DNA of 64,000 nt, taken from assembly GCF_900699765.1 (NCBI RefSeq), contig NZ_CAADHO010000002.1:868001-932000 (forward strand). The letters are read 5' to 3'. Of the stretch, positions 58,373 through 64,000 are shown piece by piece. Made by a program: the position numbers and the translations under genes. Under the pieces are notes generated by a model, which was given only the letters and a program-made list of their open reading frames with translations, was not told the DNA's origin and searched no databases. The DNA is from Desulfoluna butyratoxydans (GTDB lineage: Bacteria; Desulfobacterota; Desulfobacteria; Desulfobacterales; Desulfolunaceae). Each line of letters opens with the position of its first letter. The stretch's first letter is position 1.

Positions 58373-59869
58373 ATGAGCGATATGCTGTTTCACGCGATGT
58401 ATCTCCTTCACCTGATATCCGTGGTCCTGGTGGCCCTGTACGGTGTGCACCGGCTGGTTCTTTTGCGGGAGTGGCTTGGTGTGCGGCGCCGGAGAGGGGG
58501 CGTGGCGGTCGTGCCGGACGAGGTGCCCGTGGTAACGGTGCAGCTTCCCCTTTACAACGAAGAGGCCGTGGCCGAGAGGTTGATTGCGGCGGCAGGGGCT
58601 CTCTCCTGGCCTTTGGATTGCCTGGAGATCCAGGTGCTGGACGACTCCACGGACGGAACGCGTGAGGTGGTGGACCAGGGCGTAGCCCGGCTGACGGCGC
58701 GCGGGGTGACGGCCTCGGTGCTGAGGCGGCCCAGCCGCAAGGGGTACAAGGCAGGGGCCCTGGCCGCAGGCCTTGAAGAGGCCCGGGGCGACTACATTGC
58801 CGTGTTTGACGCCGACTTTATCCCGCCTTCGGACTTTCTGCTGAAGACCATGCCCCGGTTTACGTCCCCGGGCATCGGCATGGTCCAGGCGCGATGGGGG
58901 TTTTTAAACGATGAATCTTCTCTGGTCACCGGGGTCCAGGCCCTGACCCTGTCCGCGCACTTTGATATCGAGCACGCTACCCGGCATGCGGGGGGGCGCT
59001 TTTTCAACTTCAACGGCACGGCCGGGGTGTGGCGCAAAGAGGCCATCATCGGGGCAGGGGGATGGCGAGCGGACACCCTCACCGAAGACCTTGATTTAAG
59101 CTACCGGGCCCAGATGGCCGGGTGGCGGCTTTCCTATTACGGAGAGTGCGTGGTGCCTTCCGAGCTGCCGCCCACCCTCACGGACTTTATCTCCCAGCAG
59201 CAGCGATGGACCAAGGGGGCCAGCCAGACCGCGGTAAAGGTGTTGCCCCGTCTTCTCAGCACGGCCTTGCCCCGGCGGGTGAAGGTGGAGGCGATCTTTC
59301 ATCTGTTGGGTGGCCTGGGCTGGGTGGCAGGGGCTGTTGCCACGGTGACCCTCTGGCCCGCCTTGATGGTCCACGGCACGCGGGCCGCGTCCCTGGCCTG
59401 GATCCCCGGGGTGGCCGCCCTCACCGGAAGCTGCGGGGCCATCCTTTTTTACTACACGGTGTATGCCTTTACAGAGCCCCGTACCCGGCACCTTGTGCGC
59501 TACGTGCCCATGATTCCCCTGGTTTGCATCGGGGTGGCCCCGTTCCTGGCCCGGGCAGCGGTGCAGGGCTTCTTCCAGAGCCACGGGGAGTTTAAGCGAA
59601 CTCCCAAGTACGGAACCTCCAAAGACACCGCAACCCGGGAGACCCTTGGGGCAGGCCGCACCACCTTCGGCAGGGCCATGGTGGCCTTTGTCCTTTTGGT
59701 GGCAACGGCGTTTCCCATGCTCTTTGCCCTGGACACCCTGGCCCTGTACGCCATTCCCCTGGCCCTGGCCGTGCCTGCGGGCTATCTTCTCACCGGGGCC
59801 ATCCTGGCCCGGGAGAGCCGGTTCGCGGGGGAATGCGCGCCTTCGTCCCTGGATCCGTTCGTCAGGTAG
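58373..59869 (+). CDS. GT2 family membrane glycosyltransferase (cellulose-synthase-like/CslA type)
   Basis: This 498-residue protein has an N-terminal helix, a cytoplasmic GT-A domain, and C-terminal helices. The GT-A motifs are in order: LPLYNEEAVAERLI, LDDSTDGT (DDS), VFDADFIP (DAD), TLTEDLDLSYR (TED) and QQQRWTKG (QxxRW). This set marks a processive beta-glycosyltransferase, possibly making a glucan or mannan chain. The long helical tail (about 300-498) would form the export path. It diverges in neighbourhood from the GT-C gene upstream, both acting on envelope glycans. The ATG at 58373 follows AGAGGGC. No c-di-GMP-binding PilZ domain is seen. Confidence 0.88.
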   Translation: MSDMLFHAMYLLHLISVVLVALYGVHRLVLLREWLGVRRRRGGVAVVPDEVPVVTVQLPLYNEEAVAERLIAAAGALSWPLDCLEIQVLDDSTDGTREVVDQGVARLTARGVTASVLRRPSRKGYKAGALAAGLEEARGDYIAVFDADFIPPSDFLLKTMPRFTSPGIGMVQARWGFLNDESSLVTGVQALTLSAHFDIEHATRHAGGRFFNFNGTAGVWRKEAIIGAGGWRADTLTEDLDLSYRAQMAGWRLSYYGECVVPSELPPTLTDFISQQQRWTKGASQTAVKVLPRLLSTALPRRVKVEAIFHLLGGLGWVAGAVATVTLWPALMVHGTRAASLAWIPGVAALTGSCGAILFYYTVYAFTEPRTRHLVRYVPMIPLVCIGVAPFLARAAVQGFFQSHGEFKRTPKYGTSKDTATRETLGAGRTTFGRAMVAFVLLVATAFPMLFALDTLALYAIPLALAVPAGYLLTGAILARESRFAGECAPSSLDPFVR

Positions 59870-60245
59870 AAAACCTTCTCTGCGGATATTCGGTTTATGC
59901 AAGGGGAAAGCCGGTTTACACAGAGGGTGCCTCCGGGTATAATGCAGGCCTTTTGTGATTATTCAGCGATGCCTTTGGCGGGCCGCTTTTGTAAAAAAGC
60001 GCCTAAAAAACGTTCCGGTTACCCGGCTTTCCTCTGCGCCCACAGGTCGCGATGCAGGGACGGGACGCACGGGAATGCGGCCGCTGCGTTGGCAGTGGTC
60101 ATTAACTACCTGTTTGCCGGATGATTTAAACAGGGCTGCCGAAGGCGACGTCAGGCTGAACAGTTACCCCTATGTTACGACGGATTGACCGAGTTATATA
60201 GCAAGAGACAATCTGCCCACAAGGCGGGCATGGAGACAGGACATC
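59870..60245. other. Intergenic region upstream of hisD
   Basis: This 376-base gap holds a GATGCCTTTGGCGGGCCGCTTTTG-type element at 59966-60015, related to 51769-51815. An AT-rich area next to 60180-60215 probably contains the hisD promoter. No gene or strong terminator was accepted. Confidence 0.6.
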
Positions 60246-61544
60246 ATGGACATTTTCAACTATCCTTCGGTAGAGGCTGAAGCCAAGGTTCGTGCCATCA
60301 CGGATCGTGGCCTGGGATACACGGCAGAGGACGAAAAGGGCGTTATCGATATTCTCGAGGCGGTTCGCACAGGCGGCGACGAAGCTCTTTTGCATTATAT
60401 CCGCCGTTTTGACGCCCCGGAGATGACTCTTTCTCAGCTCGTGGTTACCGAAGCCGAGATTGACGAGGCCGTTGCGTCGGTGGACGACGATTTTATGAAG
60501 GCCCTGGATCTGGCCGCCACCCAGGTGGAGTCCTTTCACCGCAAGCAGCTTGAGAATTCCTGGATCGACATGCCCCGCAAAGGGGTCACCCTGGGTCAGG
60601 TGGTCAACCCCGTGGACGCCGCCGGTGTCTACGTGCCCGGCGCCACCGGCGGCATGACGCCCCTGGTCTCCTCCGTGCTCATGGGTGCCATCCCCGCCAA
60701 GATCGCAGGGGTCAAGCACATCGCCATGGTCACGCCCCCCATGGCCGACGGCACCGTCAACAAGCACCTCCTGGCCGCTGCACGGCGCACGGGCGTGGAC
60801 GTGGTCTACAAGGCGGGCAGCGCCTGGGCCGTGGCCGCCCTGGCTTACGGCACCGAGTCCGTGGGCAAGGTGGACGTCATCGTGGGCCCCGGCAACATCT
60901 ACGTGACCCTGGCCAAGAAGCTGGTCTCCGGCACCGTGGGCATCGACATGATCGCAGGCCCCAGCGAGATCCTCGCCATCGCCGACGAGAGCGCCAACCC
61001 GGTATGGGCCGCAGCCGACCTTCTCTCCCAGGCCGAGCACGATCCATTGGCCTCTTCCATCTTCGTCACCACCGACGCAGAGCTGGCCAAGAAGGTCCGC
61101 GCCGAAGTGGACCGCCAGCTGGAAGAGCTGCCCCGTAAAGAGATCGCAGGGGCTTCCATCCGCGACTACGGCGCCATCATGGTCACCGATTCCATCGAGT
61201 CCGCCTGCGAGCTGGCCAACCGTCTGGCCCCCGAGCACCTGGAACTCCTCGTTACAGCCCCCTTTGAAGTGGTGGGCATGATCCGCAACGCAGGGGCCAT
61301 CTTCATGGGCCACTACACCCCAGAGCCCATGGGCGACTACGTGGCAGGCCCCAACCACGTCCTGCCCACAGCCGGTACCGCCCGGTTCTCCTCAGCCCTG
61401 TCCGTGGAGAACTTCACCAAAAAGAGCAGCCTGATCTGCTACTCCGAAGACGCCTTCCGCAAAGAAGCCGAAGAGGTCATGCTCCTCGCCGAAACCGAAG
61501 GCCTCAGCGGCCACGCCCGCTCCGTAAAGGTCAGGGTTTCCTGA
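60246..61544 (+). CDS. hisD: Histidinol dehydrogenase
   Basis: This 432-residue enzyme oxidises histidinol to histidine in two steps. The zinc and substrate motifs are visible in order: AAGVYVPGATGGMTPL, GVDVVYKAGSAWAVAALAYGTES, VIVGPGNIYVTLAKKLVSG, AGPSEILAIADESANP, SQAEHDPLASSIF with the catalytic glutamate/histidine, and GHYTPEPMGDYVAGPNHVLPT. The start at 60246 is preceded by GGAGACAGG. The gene stands alone, far from hisI and hisG, and ends in a strong terminator. Confidence 0.95.
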   Translation: MDIFNYPSVEAEAKVRAITDRGLGYTAEDEKGVIDILEAVRTGGDEALLHYIRRFDAPEMTLSQLVVTEAEIDEAVASVDDDFMKALDLAATQVESFHRKQLENSWIDMPRKGVTLGQVVNPVDAAGVYVPGATGGMTPLVSSVLMGAIPAKIAGVKHIAMVTPPMADGTVNKHLLAAARRTGVDVVYKAGSAWAVAALAYGTESVGKVDVIVGPGNIYVTLAKKLVSGTVGIDMIAGPSEILAIADESANPVWAAADLLSQAEHDPLASSIFVTTDAELAKKVRAEVDRQLEELPRKEIAGASIRDYGAIMVTDSIESACELANRLAPEHLELLVTAPFEVVGMIRNAGAIFMGHYTPEPMGDYVAGPNHVLPTAGTARFSSALSVENFTKKSSLICYSEDAFRKEAEEVMLLAETEGLSGHARSVKVRVS

Positions 61545-61557
61545 TTTTGAGCCTATT

Positions 61558-61591
61558 AAAAACCGGCACCCCGATCCGGGTGCCGGTTTTT
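61558..61591 (+). terminator. Intrinsic terminator after hisD
   Basis: AAAAACCGGCACCC (61558-61571) and GGGTGCCGGTTTTT (61578-61591) pair perfectly over 14 bases with loop CGATCC, giving a built-in T-run. Confidence 0.95.
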
Positions 61592-61596
61592 AGGCT

Positions 61597-61631
61597 AATA
61601 GTGAACAGTGAATAGTGAATAGTGAATAGTG
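61597..61631. repeat. Heptanucleotide tandem repeat (AATAGTG)x5
   Basis: Five head-to-tail units of AATAGTG, one with a C change (AACAGTG), occupy 61597-61631. Similar GTGAATA/AGTGAAT pieces recur at about 62502-62525 and, inverted, within the 88-base array and at 62717-62745. Confidence 0.9.
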
Positions 61632-61867
61632 CCCGAGTGATCGCCACCTCGTAGGGTGCGCCGTGCGCACCGCCCCCGCCTCAAGATCCCACTTATTTCG
61701 CAAAAAAAACACCGCCCCCTCTTTAACCGTACCCCCTCTATTTCATACCCCACAATCTCACGGCACCGTCCAAACCAATTTTTCGATGTCTTTCCCTAAA
61801 AAAAGGAACGGAGCCGAACCTCCCACCTCCCGGCACGACCCCGCCCTTTTCCCCCTTCGGTCTCTCA

Positions 61868-62206
61868 AGCCGCAAGCCTCCTCACCCACGGCTCTCCCAA
61901 TCTATTCGCCTCTCACCACTTGCTACTCACCTTCATCCACTTTCTATTCCCAAAACCGCAGGCCCTCCCCACCCACAGCTCTTCCCAACCCATTCACCAC
62001 TCACCACTTGCTACTCACCTTCCTCCACTTTCTATTCCCCAAACCGCAGGCCCTCCCCACCCACAGCTCTTCCCACCCCATTCACCACTCACTACTTTCT
62101 ACTCACCTCCCTCCACTTTCTATTCCCCAAACCGCAGGTCCTCCCGACCCACAGCTCTTCCCAACCTATTCACCACTCACCACTCACTACTCCCTATTCA
62201 CTTTTT
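61868..62206. repeat. 88-base minisatellite, nearly four units
   Basis: The anchor CCACTTTCTATTCC recurs at 61937, 62025 and 62113, an exact 88-base period. A diverged unit precedes and a partial one follows. The sequence is strikingly pyrimidine-rich (CTCC/CACC) on the plus strand. Its other strand carries GTGAATAG/GTGAGTAG motifs related to the heptamers at 61597-61631. No gene crosses the array; open frames over it are low-complexity. Confidence 0.92.
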
Positions 62207-62488
62207 TCCCTTCCCCATCCGTTCCTGCTCCTCCCTGTAAAACGCAACAATCCGATCCACGGCCTTGTATTGCCGCTCCAAAAGGTCCTCGGTAATGGTT
62301 CTGAGGCCCCATTTCTTGAAATCGATCTGAAGGCCGTTTCCTCCCGGGGCCTCGGCAGCTTCCAGTTCGGAAAAGAATGCCCCCACGGATGTGAGGAGGC
62401 GATGAACGTCCTTGATGGCATCGCAAAGCTCAGCAATCTCCGACCCGGAAAACATGACGGGGCCGGGCTGGCTGTCCGGTGAAGTCAT
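62198..62488 (-). CDS. Small helical protein of unknown function
   Basis: This 96-residue protein is predicted all-helical and acidic in its middle: SEIAELCDAIKDVHRLLTSVGAFFSELEAAE, then a short Gly-rich turn, and LLERQYKAVDRIVAFYREEQERMGKGKK. No family was recognised. AAAAAGGAGCCACC before the ATG at 62488 is a strong ribosome-binding site, which is the main argument that it is real. It is isolated between repeat-rich DNA, its stop lying at the edge of the minisatellite. It may be a lineage-specific gene. Confidence 0.6.
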   Translation of the reverse strand: MTSPDSQPGPVMFSGSEIAELCDAIKDVHRLLTSVGAFFSELEAAEAPGGNGLQIDFKKWGLRTITEDLLERQYKAVDRIVAFYREEQERMGKGKK

Positions 62489-62606
62489 GGTGGCTCCTTT
62501 TTGAGTGAATAGTGAGCGGTGAATAGAGAACAGGAGGCAGGGCACGGAAAAATAGTCGAAAATCAACCATTTTACCTTGAGCATAATGACATCCAGCCTT
62601 ATTCGC

Positions 62607-62634
62607 TTTAGCCTTTAGCCTTTAGCCTTTAGCC
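62607..62634. repeat. Heptanucleotide tandem repeat (TTTAGCC)x4
   Basis: Four head-to-tail copies, close in sequence to the TTAGCCC array at 3008-3084 (one base difference per unit), though 60 kb away. Confidence 0.9.
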
Positions 62635-63083
62635 CGTAGTGCACCATCCCGGTTTTCAGGTACAGAAAAGTAAAATGAGACCTACCGAATCGCTCAACAA
62701 CGCACCAATGCCTTATCTATTCACTACTGACTATTCACCATTCACAATTTTTTTTATGGAGGCCCCCCCGGCAAAAGGAAAAAGAGAAAACCCAACCCAA
62801 ACCAGAAGGCCGGGCCTGCCGCAGCACAACACAAGCTTCCGAAGGGGCGCAACTCTGCCTGTCAGTCAGAAACCCGCGTGATCAAGGGCCATTTTGTACG
62901 GCGATAGTGTTGGTGAAAGGCGCGCTGGATTGCGCGTGACGAGGAAAATACGACTTGAAATGGGGGTGAGTGTGGTGTAAAAAATCGTGTAGCCATAACG
63001 ACCTCCTGTCAAGGTTGTTTTGGTCAGGCCTGGCAGGATGTTAGCGCATCCTGTCGGGTCGCAACATGCATTCCATGATCTTC

Positions 63084-63101
63084 GTAATAACTAGTTATTA
63101 C
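63084..63101. promoter_or_regulatory. 18-base perfect palindrome
   Basis: GTAATAACTAGTTATTAC is fully self-complementary and AT-rich, unlike its GC-rich surroundings. It could be an operator or a site used by a mobile element. No gene start is near it. Confidence 0.5.
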
Positions 63102-63287
63102 CTCTCACCCTAATTCCATCCTTTTGACGTGTCAATAGTTTTTTATCACTAAATCATACTGTTATTCATTTCGAGCTTTACTGAAATAATATCCGTCTAA
63201 CCGTTCTGAAGCGTTCACGGACAGGGCTGCGTAGTTTCATGCAGCGCTTTGGGGCCGTACCAAAAATAATAAAATACAAAAACCGAT

Positions 63288-63321
63288 GCCTCCGGTGGCA
63301 AGGTGAGCCACCTTGAAAGCT
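63288..63321 (-). repeat. Partial copy of three-hairpin repeat end
   Basis: On the minus strand this reads AGCTTTCAAGGTGG-CTCACC-TTGCCACCGGAGGC, matching the last third of the 104-base element at 14169-14272 (two base-pair changes in the GAGGTG/CACCTC stem keep it paired). Confidence 0.8.
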
Positions 63322-63580
63322 GGTTTTCGAATCGCTATTCAGGAAAAGAGAACGCCGTATTGCATAATCGTTTCGTTATTTCGAGATATATTGAAATGAA
63401 TCATGTGATTGGTTTACGGGATGTTGGATAAAGTTCTTTCTACGGTAAAATGAGTTTTTCAGATTGAAAATTCGATATTTCAGGCGTATGACTTGAAATG
63501 ACTCGGTGGGCTTTGGTTGGAAAGGTGATGCATTACATTGCCTACGAAGCTGTTTTTGATTGGGGTATCAAGAGGCAAAC

Positions 63581-63935
63581 ATGGAAAATTATACGTATCC
63601 AGGAGCAAAGGTGGAAAATTTTCCGGGTATCACCGTATTAAAGCCACAAAAGTGGAAATTGTTATCGGGGTGTATCAATACCCCTTTGAGGGTACGGGTT
63701 GTATGCTCGTTGGATAGAATGATCCTTTAAAACAAGGGTTTTGATGCGTCGGGATGTATGGCATTTGCTTGGCGTGCGAGATAGTTTGATGCCCAAGATA
63801 ACAGAAAATTTTGTTCGACAGTATTGTACTCCAAAACATGGAAAATAATCCCCTCGATTTTCCACTTTTGGCCCTTGAATAACCGATACCCTGGAAAATT
63901 ATCCATTTTATATGGGTGATACATAGAAAATTTGG
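63581..63935. mobile_element. Candidate inverted-repeat element (MITE-like or IS ends)
   Basis: The left arm (63610-63658) has GGTGGAAAATTTTCCGGGTATC and AAAAGTGGAAA. The right arm (63858-63905) carries their inverse with a few changes (TTTTCCACTTTT, GATACCCTGGAAAATTATCC). The arms are about 45 bases, separated by about 200 bases. Further GTGGAAAAT/ATGGAAAAT pieces lie outside them. Repeated GGAAAATT boxes near ends resemble multiple terminal repeats of IS21-type elements. No transposase is complete inside. Confidence 0.5.
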
Positions 63936-63961
63936 CGGGGTATTCAGAATGTTAAGGCATC

Positions 63962-64000
63962 ATGGCAGAAGACATAAAAATAGAATTCATCGAAGATAAT
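63962..64000 (+). CDS. Start of an unidentified gene (13 codons, 3' truncated by window end)
   Basis: An ATG at 63962 opens MAEDIKIEFIEDN to the window edge, in frame to the last base, with TTAAGG a few bases upstream as a possible ribosome-binding site. Too little is present to assign a family. It lies directly after an inverted-repeat element, so it could be a transposon gene or an unrelated gene. Confidence 0.35.
   Translation, partial: MAEDIKIEFIEDN

Larger units (their letters stand above)
62489..63961. other. 1.47-kb almost gene-free, increasingly AT-rich region
   Basis: No credible coding gene was seen in this stretch. It holds (TTTAGCC)x4 at 62607-62634, inverted heptamer pieces near 62717-62745, a perfect palindrome at 63084-63101, a partial three-hairpin end at 63288-63321, and the inverted-repeat element at about 63581-63935. 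GC content falls sharply from about 63000 onward, unlike the rest of the window. Confidence 0.75.

Noticed and set aside
61663..62295. A 210-codon open frame over the 88-base minisatellite
   Set aside because: It consists of Pro/Thr/Ser-rich repeats produced by the pyrimidine-rich array, has no ribosome-binding site, and overlaps the small minus-strand gene.
62639..62881. An 80-codon open frame
   Set aside because: It contains translated repeat remnants and lacks a ribosome-binding site.
63662..63924. Short minus-strand open frames inside the inverted-repeat element
   Set aside because: They are under 70 codons, have no family pattern, and cover the imperfect inverted arms; they could be remnants but cannot be supported.

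Overview
The window reads as chromosomal DNA of a GC-rich Gram-negative anaerobe, most likely a Desulfobacterota (delta-proteobacterial, sulfate-reducer-like) lineage. The evidence is lpxC (lipid A synthesis), a FadL-type outer-membrane channel behind a sigma-54 promoter, anaerobic glycerol-3-phosphate dehydrogenase genes (glpA, glpB), a single CCG-domain Fe-S protein, a ferredoxin-fused aldo/keto reductase, and intergenic palindromic repeats of a kind common in that group. The genus cannot be fixed from the sequence alone. I saw no tRNA, rRNA or CRISPR array.

Layout. 1-5 kb: partial lpxC, comM, a heptanucleotide tandem array, and an XylR-like sigma-54 activator. 4.7-6.9 kb: a near-perfect -24/-12 promoter drives the fadL/todX-like channel. 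7-11 kb: a glpR-like repressor diverges from glpA-glpB. 11-15.5 kb: ssb, a Na/Pi cotransporter and a THUMP methyltransferase. 16-24 kb: an ion-transport region with SulP, a hexapeptide-repeat protein, EIIA and a PII-like protein, followed by two overlapping CPA-type antiporters. 23.8-31.5 kb: DUF523, PBP1A, hisI, hisG, engB, era, a small HNH protein, and an Asn/His/Gln-rich prion-like protein. 31.9-36.4 kb: dus, DUF1848, a small acidic protein, a hexapeptide acyltransferase and an alpha-toroid protein. 36.5-40.6 kb: the beta-oxidation pair fadN-fadA, with FadR-like operators and distinct codon use. 40.7-46.5 kb: CBS protein, methyltransferase, radical SAM, serB and aldo/keto reductase. 46.5-47.9 kb: an eight-unit palindromic repeat array. 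47.9-53.2 kb: a Gate-domain membrane protein, an S4 protein, and an amino-acid cluster (D-threonine/D-serine-lyase-like, threonine-synthase-like, RidA, DauR/YheO-like regulator). 53.3-62 kb: 3-hydroxyacyl-CoA dehydrogenase, CCG protein, rhodanese, two glycosyltransferases and hisD. 62.5-64 kb: AT-rich, almost gene-free DNA with an inverted-repeat element and the first codons of another gene.

Themes. Lipid or hydrocarbon use recurs: XylR-like sensor with a FadL-like channel, glp genes, fadN-fadA and another hydroxyacyl-CoA dehydrogenase. The SulP/hexapeptide/EIIA/PII-like group looks like a regulated anion (perhaps bicarbonate) uptake module. The 49-53 kb group looks like a D-amino-acid or hydroxy-amino-acid catabolic unit. 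The intergenic DNA carries at least six families of palindromic or tandem repeats, none accompanied by a transposase inside the window.
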